64,000 nucleotides of DNA from Acidobacteriota bacterium (GCA_021818865.1 JAKASX010000003.1:1-64000); one strand, 5' to 3'; numbered from the stretch's first letter, positions 13,056 to 23,550 are shown. A program made the numbers and translations. Notes: a model not told the origin generated them from the sequence alone.

Positions 13056-14981
13056 TTGTGCGGAATCGTCGGTTTCACCCAGAGCAGTCACGCATTTGGA
13101 CCTCGCCGCATTGAAACTGCGGTAGATACACTGATTCATCGCGGCCCCGACGAGCGGGGTGTTTTTCGCTCCGAGCGCGTTTCGCTTGGTTCCACACGGC
13201 TGAAAATCATCGATCTCGACTCCGGCCACCAGCCGATGTCCTCCGAGGATGGGGACACCGTTCTGGCGTTCAACGGGGAAATCTACAATCACAACGAATT
13301 GCGGCGCGAACTCGAAGGGCTGGGACACCGCTTTTTCACCAGGAGCGACACGGAGGTGGTGCTCCGGGCGTTTCTGCAGTGGGACACGGGAAGTTTCGAG
13401 CGGCTGCGGGGGATGTTTGCCATCGCGCTGTGGAGCGAATCGAAAAAGCGGCTGGTGCTTGCGCGAGACCGAATGGGAATCAAGCCGCTTTACCTGTGCA
13501 GACTTCAGGACGACATCCTGTTCGGATCGGAACTGAAAGCCATCTTCGTGCACCCGGAAGTGAAGCGCCAGATCAGCTTGCCGGGCCTGAATTGCTACCT
13601 GTCGCTCAACTACGTGCCCAGCCCGTGGACGTTGGCCGACGGCATCGAAAAGCTGCCGCCGGGGCAGTTCCTTGAATGGACCGATGGGACGGTGCGCACG
13701 CGGCCGTACTGGCGGCTGGAGTTCAGCGAGCGGACGGAATGGACGGAAGAATCCGCCAAGGAGCGGCTGGATTGGCTGCTGCGGGAATCGATCCGGGAGC
13801 ACATGATTTCCGACGTGCCGCTGGGGATCTGGCTGAGCGGCGGACTGGATTCCTCTACCATCCTCCATTACGCCGCGACTCAAACGTCGGCGCGGCTGAA
13901 AACATTCTCGATTTCCTTTCAAGGGCGGAGCTTCGATGAGACGGATTACGCGCGGTCGGCCGCGGCGCGCTACGGCGCCGAACACCATGAACTCGATTTG
14001 AATCCCGAGCAGGACCTGGCGGGAGCGATCGAGGAATTCGCCTACTTTTCCGACGAGCCCAGCGCCGATTCCGGCGCGCTTCCCGTCTGGTTCCTTTCGC
14101 GGATGAGCCGGAAGCAGGTGACGGTGGCGCTGAGCGGAGAAGGCGCGGACGAACTGTTTGCGGGGTACTTGACCTATCAGGCGGACCGTCTGGCGCAAGC
14201 GGCGCGGCGCGTGCCCGCGCCGGCGCGTGCGCTGGCGCTTCGCGCGCTCGATCGATGGCCGGTTTCCGACGAGAAAATCGGCCTGGAATACAAGGTGAAG
14301 CGGTTTCTGGAAGGTTCGCTTCTGCCGCCGGGCGAAGCGCACCTGTATTGGAACGGGACGTTTTCCGAGAAACAAAAAAAGGCGTTGCTGCCGGGAGCCG
14401 ATCACCAATATTTGCGCGACGCCTTGCGCCAATTGTCCCGCACGTCGGCGGTGCTGGGCGGAGTGAACCGCTTCCTGCTGCTCGACCAGAACTGCTACCT
14501 TCCCGACGACATTCTCTACAAGAGCGACCGGATGAGTATGGCGCACTCGCTCGAAGTGCGGCCGCCGTTTCTCGATCACCGGCTGGTGGAATTCGCCGCG
14601 TCGCTGCCGGAGCAATTCAAGCTGCGCGGCATGCGAAAGAAGTATCTGCTGAACGAACTGATGAAGGAAAAGCTTCCCGTCGCGATCCTCCAGCGAAAGA
14701 AGGTCGGGCTGGATATCCCGACGCACGACTGGCTGCGCGGCGCGCTAAGGCCCTTGCTCGAGGACACGCTGGCGGGCGAAGCGGTCGAGCGAATCGGGCT
14801 GTTCCGCCCCGGCGTGGTACAGTCCTTTGTGCGCCGGCACGTGGAACGCCGGGCCAACCTCGGGTTTCACCTGTGGGGCCTAATGATTCTGTTTCTATGG
14901 ATGAGGAGATGGGGAATCCAGCCAATACCGTACCAGGAAGTCTGTGGAGAAACGCTAGAAAAAGTGTCGCCCTCCATCTGA
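13056..14981 (+). CDS. asnB: Asparagine-synthase-like glutamine amidotransferase (AsnB family)
   Basis: 641 residues. The start is the TTG at 13056, forced by the family: the next codon is Cys2, the glutaminase nucleophile that must become the N-terminus after Met removal (CGIVGF). The class II glutaminase domain (~1-200) contains HRGPDERG (~28-35) and FNGEIYNH (~72-79). The synthetase domain has the ATP-pyrophosphatase loop SGGLDSS (~261-267) and GEGADELFAGY. Expected activity: glutamine-dependent amidation via an acyl-adenylate, usually of aspartate. AsnB paralogues in glycan loci often modify sugars or lipids instead. Here it overlaps a GT39 gene by about 85 bases and is flanked by glycosyltransferases, so a role in envelope glycolipid or glycan amidation is plausible. 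Substrate unresolved. Confidence 0.88.
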   Translation: MCGIVGFTQSSHAFGPRRIETAVDTLIHRGPDERGVFRSERVSLGSTRLKIIDLDSGHQPMSSEDGDTVLAFNGEIYNHNELRRELEGLGHRFFTRSDTEVVLRAFLQWDTGSFERLRGMFAIALWSESKKRLVLARDRMGIKPLYLCRLQDDILFGSELKAIFVHPEVKRQISLPGLNCYLSLNYVPSPWTLADGIEKLPPGQFLEWTDGTVRTRPYWRLEFSERTEWTEESAKERLDWLLRESIREHMISDVPLGIWLSGGLDSSTILHYAATQTSARLKTFSISFQGRSFDETDYARSAAARYGAEHHELDLNPEQDLAGAIEEFAYFSDEPSADSGALPVWFLSRMSRKQVTVALSGEGADELFAGYLTYQADRLAQAARRVPAPARALALRALDRWPVSDEKIGLEYKVKRFLEGSLLPPGEAHLYWNGTFSEKQKKALLPGADHQYLRDALRQLSRTSAVLGGVNRFLLLDQNCYLPDDILYKSDRMSMAHSLEVRPPFLDHRLVEFAASLPEQFKLRGMRKKYLLNELMKEKLPVAILQRKKVGLDIPTHDWLRGALRPLLEDTLAGEAVERIGLFRPGVVQSFVRRHVERRANLGFHLWGLMILFLWMRRWGIQPIPYQEVCGETLEKVSPSI

Positions 14982-16822
14982 TCGTTTTGCTTTTCGCCGC
15001 GGCCACGTATGTAAGTTGCGCTTTTGCCGGGCCATCGCTCATGGACGACGTGGACTCGGTGCAGGCGCAAATCGCGCACAACATGCTGCAGACGGGGGAT
15101 TGGGTGACGGCGCGGCTCGACGGCATCGCCTATCTGGAAAAATCCCCCCTCGTCTATTGGGCGATGGCCCTTTGCTTCTGGATCTTCGGCGTGCACGCGT
15201 GGGCGGCGCGAATTTTTGTGGTGCTCTCGGTATTTCTGCTGTGCTGGCTGACCACGAGTTTCGGCATGTGGGCGTTTGGCAAACGGGAGGGATTTTACGC
15301 GGGCTTATGCATCTCCACCTGCATCGGGCTATTTCTCTTCACGCGAATCCTGATTCCCGACGTGACGCTGGTGGCGATGATGACGCTGTCCATGTGGGCG
15401 TTTCTGCGCCTGCTGGACGAGGAAGAGCCGCATCCGCGCTTATGGGCCTACATCGGGTGGGCGAGCATGGCGGTGGGGCTGCTGCTGAAGAGCCTGATCG
15501 CGATGGTTTTTCCGATTGGCGCCGCTCTGGTCTATCTGGCCATCACGCATCAGCTCTTTCTGCGCAGGACCTGGCAGCGGCTGCACGTTTACACCGGGCT
15601 GATCCTGCTGCTCGCGATCGCCGCGCCGTGGCACATCCTCGCCACGCTCCACAACCCTCCCTACTTCGTGTGGTCGATGTACAGCGGGCCGGGAATTTAC
15701 CACGGATTTCTGTGGTTTTATTTCATCAACGAACAGTTGCTGCGTTTTCTGAACATGCGCTATCCCCGGGACTACAACACGGTCCCGCGGCTATGGTTCT
15801 GGCTGTTCAATCTGATCTGGTTGTTTCCCTGGAGCGCGTATCTGGTGGGCACGGCGAAGCTTTCCTACAAGCCGGAGGATCGCGCCGGAAGGACGCGGCT
15901 GCTGGCGCTTTCCTGGGCCGGCTTCGTGATGGTGTTTTTCACCTTCTCCACCACGCAGGAATATTATTCGATGCCGATCTACCCGGCGGTGGCGCTGCTG
16001 CTCGGCTCGGCGATGGCGGCGGAAGGGAAGTGGGTTCGCTACGGCAACCGGTTGATCTCGGTGATCAGCGCTCTGGCCGCGGCGGCGATCGGCGTGATCC
16101 TCTACCAGGTGTGGCGGATGCCGGCGCCGGGCGATATCTGGAGGGCGCTCAGCTACAATCCCAAGGTATACACGCTGTCGCTCGGGCACATGGAAGATTT
16201 GACGATGCGCTCGTTCGCCTACTTGAAGGAGCCGCTGGTGATCGCGGGACTCGCTTTCGTGTTGGGCGCCTTCGCGGCCTGGCGCTACGCCGGCAAACAC
16301 GTTGTGCGGGGCTACATCCTGATCGCCTTGATGATGGTGATGTTCCTGCAGGCGGCGCGACTGGCGATGATCGTCTTCAATCCCTATATGTCTTCCGAGC
16401 CGCTGGCCATGGCGCTGCGGAAGTCCCCGCCCGGGAAACTGATTCTGGACAATCAGTACTATCATTATTCGTCGGTCATTTTTTACACGAACCGCCGGGC
16501 GCTCCTGCTCAATGGCCGCGTGGAGAACCTGGAATACGGCTCCTACGCGCCGGACGCTCCGGATTACGTTTTTATAAATGACCAGGATTTCAAGAAGATC
16601 TGGATGACCAATCAGCGCTATTATTTGGTAACCGACCACCGGCAACTGGCGCGATTCGAAGGCCTGGTGGGCAAGGCGAATCTGTATACGGTGCTCGAAA
16701 GCGGCGGAAAATCACTGTTCACGAACCAGCCTGTGAAGGAAAGCAGTTCCCGGATCCAGCCGGCCCGCCATGGCGTGGGCGTGGCGTGGATGCCGCCTAC
16801 GGGACACGGCGGACATACATGA
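14897..16822 (+). CDS. ArnT-like GT39 glycosyltransferase (second copy)
   Basis: 641 residues with about 11-12 transmembrane helices. After the first helix comes SLMDDVDSVQAQIAHNML and LEKSPLVYW, the acidic and Lys/Pro positions of the first periplasmic loop in ArnT-type enzymes. A soluble domain follows the last helix (~from residue 510), with KLILDNQYYHYSSV and VENLEYGS. The start at 14897 is inside the asnB gene by 85 bases and has no strong ribosome binding site, so translational coupling is likely; ATG 14909 is an alternative. Expected: transfer of sugar from polyprenyl phosphate to an envelope lipid or protein. It ends with ATGA shared with the next gene. It resembles the GT39 at 6326 only in general layout. 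Confidence 0.85.
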   Translation: MDEEMGNPANTVPGSLWRNARKSVALHLIVLLFAAATYVSCAFAGPSLMDDVDSVQAQIAHNMLQTGDWVTARLDGIAYLEKSPLVYWAMALCFWIFGVHAWAARIFVVLSVFLLCWLTTSFGMWAFGKREGFYAGLCISTCIGLFLFTRILIPDVTLVAMMTLSMWAFLRLLDEEEPHPRLWAYIGWASMAVGLLLKSLIAMVFPIGAALVYLAITHQLFLRRTWQRLHVYTGLILLLAIAAPWHILATLHNPPYFVWSMYSGPGIYHGFLWFYFINEQLLRFLNMRYPRDYNTVPRLWFWLFNLIWLFPWSAYLVGTAKLSYKPEDRAGRTRLLALSWAGFVMVFFTFSTTQEYYSMPIYPAVALLLGSAMAAEGKWVRYGNRLISVISALAAAAIGVILYQVWRMPAPGDIWRALSYNPKVYTLSLGHMEDLTMRSFAYLKEPLVIAGLAFVLGAFAAWRYAGKHVVRGYILIALMMVMFLQAARLAMIVFNPYMSSEPLAMALRKSPPGKLILDNQYYHYSSVIFYTNRRALLLNGRVENLEYGSYAPDAPDYVFINDQDFKKIWMTNQRYYLVTDHRQLARFEGLVGKANLYTVLESGGKSLFTNQPVKESSSRIQPARHGVGVAWMPPTGHGGHT

Positions 16823-17889
16823 ACGCGGCCGAGGAAACGCAAAGTCCTTCCGGGACGCTTGTTGCCGAGAGCCCCTCTCTCGGGACGCCGCTGCGCCGCG
16901 TCCTGATGGCGATCGCGCGTTTTGGAATCGGCCTCGGGCTGTTGGTTTACTTGGTGGAATCGGGCTTGATCAGTTTCCACGCGATGGACCGCCTGGTGAT
17001 TGGCTGGCCGTTCGCTCTGGGCGCGGGGATCCTGTTTTTGTGCGACATGGGGCTGATGGCCGTCCGGCTTTCGGCGCTTTTCCGGCCGCACCGATTGAAG
17101 CTATCGGTAGGATCGGCATTCCGGCTGACGATGGTGGGGCAATTTTTCACGGCGTTTCTGCCGGGGGGCGCCGGCGGCGACGTGGCGAAACTCTACTACG
17201 CGACGCGGGAAAACCGCGGGCGGCGCACCGAAATCGTCACGATCGTCCTGTTCGATCGCGCCGTGGGCATGTTTTCGCTGCTGCTGCTTTCGCTGCTGAT
17301 CGCGCCGTTTTTCCCTCGCCTCATCGGATCGAGTTCCATTCTGAGCGGCCTGCTGGCGGCAACTGCGGTGCTCGCCTTGGGGCTGCTAGGGGCCGGTGCG
17401 ATCGCCGTTTCCGATTTCCAGATCCGGCATCGGCTGCTTCTGTGGATGTTTGAGCGGCTTCCGGGAAAAAGCCACGTGGTGAGGATGCGAGAGACGCTGC
17501 GTTCCTATCGCCGTAACTTGGGAACACTGGCCGCAGCGGTCGGGCTTGGCTTGGTGGGAAATCTGATGGCGCTGGCTTCGACTATGCTCATCGGGCTGGC
17601 GGTGGATCCGGGCCGGATCGCGTGGCCAATGAGTTTTCTGATTCCGCTGGGAGACGTGGCGAATTCCGTGCCTTTGACGCCGGGGGGGTTGGGAGTGGGC
17701 GAAGCGGCGTTTGGGCTGCTGTTTTCGCTTGGCCGGATCGCCCGCGGAGCCGATATTCTGCTGGGTTGGCGCTTGGTGACGGTGCTGGTGGGTTTGCTTG
17801 GGCTGCTTTACTACCTGCAGGGATTGCGGCGGTGCATTTCCGAGAGCGATGCCGCATCGCTCAAGATGCCGGCATCTTCCACGGAATAG
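16819..17889 (+). CDS. YbhN/UPF0104-type integral membrane protein (LPG synthase TM domain family)
   Basis: 356 residues, about eight transmembrane helices. The start ATG 16819 overlaps the previous stop as ATGA, a clear coupling signal; an in-frame GTG 11 codons upstream is less likely. Family signatures: LTMVGQFFTAFLPGGAGGDVAK (~107-128; FLPG-GGD core) and the C-terminal NSVPLTPGGLGVGEAAFG (~284-301). Members of this family include the membrane part of lysylphosphatidylglycerol synthase/flippase MprF and glycan-linked YbhN proteins. There is no C-terminal aminoacyl-transferase domain here, so flipping or export of a lipid intermediate is more likely than aminoacylation. Context with GT39 and AsnB genes supports a lipid-linked glycan role. 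Confidence 0.8.
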   Translation: MNAAEETQSPSGTLVAESPSLGTPLRRVLMAIARFGIGLGLLVYLVESGLISFHAMDRLVIGWPFALGAGILFLCDMGLMAVRLSALFRPHRLKLSVGSAFRLTMVGQFFTAFLPGGAGGDVAKLYYATRENRGRRTEIVTIVLFDRAVGMFSLLLLSLLIAPFFPRLIGSSSILSGLLAATAVLALGLLGAGAIAVSDFQIRHRLLLWMFERLPGKSHVVRMRETLRSYRRNLGTLAAAVGLGLVGNLMALASTMLIGLAVDPGRIAWPMSFLIPLGDVANSVPLTPGGLGVGEAAFGLLFSLGRIARGADILLGWRLVTVLVGLLGLLYYLQGLRRCISESDAASLKMPASSTE

Positions 17890-18013
17890 ACGCGACAGGG
17901 TCGAGCGGCCGCGGCGCCGGGCGAGCTTCCACGCGACTACGGAAAATGGGCAAGACCCGAAAATCTGGCGATGGCACTGGCTTCGGCACCCGTGGGCACG
18001 TAAAATCGGATGC

Positions 18014-18496
18014 GTGGCAGCGACCAGAATAGCGAACGAGGCGGAAAGCCTGCTTCACCGCGAGCGGGAACGCCGACTGCGAACGAAAACATTCGTCTTT
18101 TTACTGCTGATGGCGCTGCTGGGTCCTTCGAGCAATGTGATGTTTCGGGTCGGGATGCAGCACGTGGGAACGCTGCATGGGTTGACCCCGGCCGGCGTGC
18201 TGCTCTACGCCTGGCGCATTTTCACGAACGGGGTGGTGGTGCTGGGGATCGTCACGCGGATCCTCTTCACGATTGCCAGTTTTCTGGTTCTTTCGTGGGC
18301 GGACTACAGCTTCGTGACCCCGGCCTCGGCGATCAACTACGCGATCGTCGCCCTGATGGGACATTATTTGCTGGGAGAATCGGTGAGTCCGGCGCGCTGG
18401 GCGGGCATCGTGCTGATCTGCCTGGGAGTGGGGCTGGTGGGGTTGACGCCGACGAGCACCACGCAGGCCATCGTGCATTCAGCGGCCGAACCCTGA
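18014..18496 (+). CDS. Small EamA/DMT-superfamily transporter (ArnE/F-like size)
   Basis: 160 residues from a GTG at 18014; an upstream reading frame exists but shows no family similarity, and a -10-like TAAAAT (18001-18006) ends only seven bases before this GTG. Four transmembrane helices: FVFLLLMALLG (~25), FTNGVVVLGIVTRILFTIASF (~68-95), TPASAINYAIVALMGHYLLGE (~105-125) and WAGIVLICLGVGLVGL (~131-146), a single EamA unit as in ArnE/ArnF and other small multidrug-resistance-sized proteins. It follows the YbhN-like gene by 124 bases and could flip a polyprenyl-phosphate sugar for the neighbouring GT39. The alternative is a generic metabolite exporter. Confidence 0.75.
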   Translation: MAATRIANEAESLLHRERERRLRTKTFVFLLLMALLGPSSNVMFRVGMQHVGTLHGLTPAGVLLYAWRIFTNGVVVLGIVTRILFTIASFLVLSWADYSFVTPASAINYAIVALMGHYLLGESVSPARWAGIVLICLGVGLVGLTPTSTTQAIVHSAAEP

Positions 18497-18553
18497 AACC
18501 CGATTGAGGGAATCCGCATCGAAGTGCTTGGGTTTTGCAGGCAAATTCTTTGA

Positions 18554-19916
<1,363 letters not shown>

Positions 19917-19975
19917 CTGAGAATCCCGGATGCCGAGTCCCGCAGCGCCCTCGCGCGCGCGGCGGCAGGCGTTTC

Positions 19976-20323
19976 CTACTTGCTGCTTCGCCGACGCGGC
20001 GCGCCGGCGAGCCATTGCTCCATCCATGCGAGGTAGGCGCGCGAGCCCGCGACGATGGGCAGCGCGATGATTTCCGGAGTTTGGTAGCTGTGCAACTGGC
20101 GGACGCGCCGTTCCAGCCGGGGGAAAACGCTTTTCGCCGTTTTAATGAGGAGCAGTGTTTCCCGCGCGCGTTCCACTTTTCCTTGCCAGCGATAGACGGA
20201 CCGGACGCTCGCTTCGAGCACGTTGACGCATGCCGCCAGGCGCTCCTCGACCAGCGCGTGGGCGATTCGCTCGGCTTGGCGCCGGTTTTCGCACGTCACC
20301 ATCGCCACCAGTTTTCCGGTCAT
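19976..20323 (-). CDS. cutA: CutA1 divalent-ion tolerance protein
   Basis: 115 residues, the usual length of CutA1. The start at 20323 has AAGGAG about eight bases upstream. Family motifs: VTCENRRQAERIAHALVEE (~9-27), RLAACVNVL (~28-36), SVYRWQGKVE (~42-51), ETLLLIKTA (~55-63) and HSYQTPEIIALPI (~78-90). CutA1 is a very stable trimeric cytosolic protein with a ferredoxin-like fold linked to copper tolerance in E. coli, though its exact role is unsettled. It stands alone, convergent to sqdB and divergent from the phosphohexomutase gene. Confidence 0.9.
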   Translation of the reverse strand: MTGKLVAMVTCENRRQAERIAHALVEERLAACVNVLEASVRSVYRWQGKVERARETLLLIKTAKSVFPRLERRVRQLHSYQTPEIIALPIVAGSRAYLAWMEQWLAGAPRRRSSK

Positions 20324-20473
20324 CGGCTTTTGCTCCTTGGCACCGCTTCTTTGCAGTCTGCTCTCAGGCCGAGCGATTCGTCGCCGCTGCCGCCGCGCTG
20401 ACGTTACTTCTTCGCGCTTTGGCGAACGCGAAAGATTCCGCGGCCGCCTAGCACGGCTATACAATACCAGCCG

Positions 20474-21877
20474 ATGATGTCGCCTGCGGGGACCGATTCC
20501 GGCCGAGTGCGTTGCCGCGGAACGATCGGCGACGACTTCACGTTTGCCCGAGTGCGCCTGGCCGCCGCGGCCTTTGCCCGCATCGTGCGCGGGCGCGGCA
20601 ATGCGCCGGCGATTTTCGTCGCGGGAGATACGCGGTTTTTCTCCGAGGATTTCGCCCGTGCGGCGGCTCGCGCGATCGAGGCGGAAGGCGTTCACGCCAT
20701 TCTGGCCGACCGGTTCGCCCCTCGCGCGGCGGTGAGCTTCGAAATCCGGAGCCGGCATCTGGCTGGCGGCATTTACGTGACCGGCGGCAGCCGGCCGGCG
20801 GAACAAAGCGGGCTGAAATTCTTGAGCCGCGACGGCTCGAGCGATCGCGCGCTTGAGCGGGAAATTCTGGAGCTGGCCGAAACGCTGCCGGAATCGCTCG
20901 GCAAACCCAGCGCAAGCGAAACGGCTGAGCTCGAAACGGCCGATCCCTCGGTCCACTACCTGGAGCGGCTGGGCGAGCAGGTGCGATTCCCCGCGATTCG
21001 GCGCGCCGGGATTCGGTTGATTTTCGACGCCATGCACGGATCCGCCGCGGGCTGGCTGGACCGACTGGTGGCGCAGCGCGGCGTTCCGTTGGAGTTGCTG
21101 CGCGGGGACCGCGACGTCCTTTTCGATGGCGCGAGCCCGAGTCCCGTCGCTGCGAATCTGAAATCGCTCGCTCACCTCGTCCGCGCGGGCGGGAAAACGC
21201 TGGGCTTCGCCGTTTCGGGCGACGGGGCCCGGTTCGCGATGCTCGATTCGGAAGGCCGGTATTTGATGCCGGGGCAGATGGTCGCCCTGCTGTACGATTT
21301 TCTGGTGGAAACGCGCGGCTGGCGGCTCGATGCGGCGCGCAGCGTGGCGACTTCGCATTTCGTGGATGCGGTCGCAAGCAAACACGGGCTTTCCGCCGTG
21401 AAAACGCCCGGAGGGTTCCGGCACTTCGCGCCGTATCTGCTCGGCGGACGCGTCGCGCTGGCGGGCGACGCCGACGGCCGGCTCGCGATTCGCGGGCACG
21501 TTCCCGAAAGCGACGCGATTCTGGGCGCTTTGCTAGCGGCGGAAATGGTGGCCGAGCGCGGACCGCTCGAAGCGCAGTTGGAGGCGCTGTTTCGGCGCGT
21601 TGGGCGCGAGTTCTGGCCGGTGCGGCGGGACGTGCCGATGGACGATGCCGCGCGCGAGCGCCTGGCGCAGCGCCTGGAACCGGATCCAAGGCAATTTCTG
21701 GAACGGCCGGTGACGCGCGTGGACCGCACGGACGGCTGGGAAATCGAATTCGAGGATGGCTCGTGGATGCTGCTGCATCCGGCGAAAGGCCCGCATCTGG
21801 AAATTCACGCCGAAGCTGCTTCGCACGACGTGGCGACTCGCCTGGCAAAGGAGACCGAACGGTGGATGCTCAATTGA
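20474..21877 (+). CDS. Phosphohexomutase-family protein with degenerate catalytic motifs
   Basis: 467 residues with the four-domain layout of phosphoglucomutase/phosphomannomutase. Fold landmarks remain (FVAGDTRFFSE ~48-58; IFDAMHGSAAG ~183-193), but catalytic positions are altered. The phosphoserine loop, normally TASHNP, reads TGGSRP (~103-108), so Ser is replaced or shifted by one. The metal loop, normally DGDxDR, reads SGDGAR (~248-253) and loses two of three Asp ligands. The sugar-binding GEMSGH equivalent is not visible near LLGGRVALAGDADGR. It is therefore probably a pseudoenzyme, or an enzyme with changed chemistry. A -10-like TATACAAT ends eight bases before the ATG. It overlaps the next gene by 16 bases, suggesting a role tied to the FtsB-like protein. 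Confidence 0.75.
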   Translation: MMSPAGTDSGRVRCRGTIGDDFTFARVRLAAAAFARIVRGRGNAPAIFVAGDTRFFSEDFARAAARAIEAEGVHAILADRFAPRAAVSFEIRSRHLAGGIYVTGGSRPAEQSGLKFLSRDGSSDRALEREILELAETLPESLGKPSASETAELETADPSVHYLERLGEQVRFPAIRRAGIRLIFDAMHGSAAGWLDRLVAQRGVPLELLRGDRDVLFDGASPSPVAANLKSLAHLVRAGGKTLGFAVSGDGARFAMLDSEGRYLMPGQMVALLYDFLVETRGWRLDAARSVATSHFVDAVASKHGLSAVKTPGGFRHFAPYLLGGRVALAGDADGRLAIRGHVPESDAILGALLAAEMVAERGPLEAQLEALFRRVGREFWPVRRDVPMDDAARERLAQRLEPDPRQFLERPVTRVDRTDGWEIEFEDGSWMLLHPAKGPHLEIHAEAASHDVATRLAKETERWMLN

Positions 21878-22233
21878 AACCGAAACGCTCGCGCCTGGAG
21901 CGCATCGTTTACATGGCGCTCGCGCTGGCGCTCGTCGCGCTCGTGTTGGACGGCATTTTCGGCCCGCACGGCACGTTCGCGGCGTACCGGCTGAAGCTCC
22001 AGGTGAATCAGGAGCAGCAGAATTTGAAGCAGCTCGACCAGGAAAATCAGGTTTACGCGGAACAGGTCCGCAAACTGAAGACCGATCCGAAAACGATCGA
22101 GCACGTCGCGCACGAGCGCATGGGCTTGGTCAAGCCGGGTGAGCTCATTTTCCAGCTCCCGCCGCAATCGCCCAAGCAGCAATCCGCCGCGCCGAATGCC
22201 AGCGGCGCACCGCAGCAACCCGAGAAGCGTTAG
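21862..22233 (+). CDS. FtsB/DivIC-family septum formation initiator
   Basis: 123 residues from GTG 21862, with AAAGGAG eight bases upstream inside the previous gene. Layout: short basic cytoplasmic N-terminus, one transmembrane helix (~16-36, IVYMALALALVALVLDGIF), then a coiled coil (~47-78, rich in Gln/Leu/Lys) and the conserved DPKTIEHVAHERMGLVKPGE (~81-100) typical of FtsB/DivIC. The last ~20 residues are Pro/Gln/Ala-rich. Members bridge FtsL and FtsQ/DivIB in the divisome. Coupling to a mutase-like gene is unusual; enolase is the more common neighbour of ftsB. Confidence 0.82.
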   Translation: MDAQLKPKRSRLERIVYMALALALVALVLDGIFGPHGTFAAYRLKLQVNQEQQNLKQLDQENQVYAEQVRKLKTDPKTIEHVAHERMGLVKPGELIFQLPPQSPKQQSAAPNASGAPQQPEKR

Positions 22234-22267
22234 CGGCGCGCGTACGCGCGGCACGGAAGTTTTCCGC

Positions 22268-23422
22268 TCATTCGCTGGCGGGAGCCGCTTGGCCGGTGAG
22301 TTTCCGCAGGCGAGACCAAAATTCGGCTCCCCGGCCTTTCCATTTGGTGCGCGCGACGGACAGCGCAACCATCGCCGTGAAAATCGCAACCAGGCCAAGC
22401 GTCGCCTCGGGAATGCTCGACGCCCTCTTCGGCAGAATCGAGAACCGGCCGTAGACGAATTCGATGTGAACCCAATACACGATGAGCGAAGTGGTGCCGA
22501 GCTGAACGAGCGGCCGGAAACCGCCGGTGAGCCGGTTAAGGCCAATGCGCTCGGCTAAAACGGGCGTCCAGTGGCACCAGGCGTAGGCGAGCGCGACGAT
22601 CATCACAAGAACGCCGACGCGCGCAAGGAAGAAATTCGGGCTGGTGTGCCAGAAATCGTAAACGGGATAAATTTTCCCGGGCAGCGAATCGAGCCAGAGC
22701 GCCAATCCAAAAAGCCCCGCGCCGAATGCGGCGAAAGCAAAATGTGCGCGGACGGGATATTCACGCGCGGGCTGGGAAATCAGGATGAAGCCGAAGACGA
22801 GGCCCGCGCAGGCGAACGCGGCCCAGGGAAATATCGGGAAAAGCCAGGGCTGCGGCTTCGCGAAGGTGTGCACGCCGTTGATGTAGGTTTCCAGATACCA
22901 CGGCAGCCAGCGTGGCTGCCAGGTGGTCCACAGGAGCGGCGTGAGCAGGCTGATTGCGGCGGCAGCGAGCGCGGCCACAAACGCGGTGCCGCGGCGCGTG
23001 CGGCCCAGCCAGTAAATCACGCCGAGCAGCGCGATTGAAACGCCGATTTCGTTGAGAATGTCGACGCGCAGCAGATCCGTCCACGGCGACCACGGCTGGC
23101 CGAGCGCCCATTCCTGCACGCGGAAGAGCAGACCCAGGCCGAGAATTTCGCCGCCGCGGCGAATCGTCTCCCAGGTGATGCGATGGCGAGGAACGTTGCG
23201 GCTGAGCTTGCGATCGATCACCAGCGCCACGGCCACGCCCGCCAGAAACAGAAAGAGCGGCGCGGGCAGAGTCCCGCCGAGCTGCGACCAGCGAAAAAAC
23301 GAACTGGCGCGCGCCGGCGGGCCGAGCCAGGAATCGTAGCAATGCGTCTGGAACATCAACAGGCAGGCGAATCCGCGCATCCAATCGATGTGTGTGAGCC
23401 GGAGTTTGGCGGTCGGCGGCAA
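22268..23422 (-). CDS. DUF1624 multi-pass acyltransferase-like membrane protein
   Basis: 384 residues with about ten transmembrane helices. The start is TTG at 23422; it leads directly into RLTHIDWMRGFACLLM (~8-23), the conserved first helix of the heparan-alpha-glucosaminide N-acetyltransferase/DUF1624 family (usually RxxxLDxxRG). FQTHCYDSW with a membrane His and the late SLIVYWVHIEFVYG fit that family. Known relatives transfer acetyl groups across membranes onto sugars. The substrate here is unknown. It is convergent to the FtsB-like gene and divergent from the CPBP protease gene. Confidence 0.75.
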   Translation of the reverse strand: MPPTAKLRLTHIDWMRGFACLLMFQTHCYDSWLGPPARASSFFRWSQLGGTLPAPLFLFLAGVAVALVIDRKLSRNVPRHRITWETIRRGGEILGLGLLFRVQEWALGQPWSPWTDLLRVDILNEIGVSIALLGVIYWLGRTRRGTAFVAALAAAAISLLTPLLWTTWQPRWLPWYLETYINGVHTFAKPQPWLFPIFPWAAFACAGLVFGFILISQPAREYPVRAHFAFAAFGAGLFGLALWLDSLPGKIYPVYDFWHTSPNFFLARVGVLVMIVALAYAWCHWTPVLAERIGLNRLTGGFRPLVQLGTTSLIVYWVHIEFVYGRFSILPKRASSIPEATLGLVAIFTAMVALSVARTKWKGRGAEFWSRLRKLTGQAAPASE

Positions 23423-23550
23423 ATGAGGGTCGCTGCTTTTGGGATCGTCCCACCCATCTTACACGATGGCTCAGCGGCGCGGCGGCGTGACACAATGGCA
23501 GCCGGAAACGCGCGACGGGCGACGGCGCGAGGGGGAGCGCGAAGGAGCGG

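Noticed and set aside
11502-14726. Minus-strand open frame of more than 1000 codons reaching across the asnB gene
   Set aside because: Only the part up to 12731 shows glycosyltransferase similarity and a ribosome binding site. The rest is the complement of asnB, with the Arg/Gln/His/Pro-rich composition typical of antisense frames in GC-rich DNA.
15016-16581. Plus-strand open frame of 521 codons inside the second GT39 gene
   Set aside because: Its translation is Arg/Ala/Gly-rich with no domain, while the overlapping frame encodes a clear multi-pass membrane enzyme.
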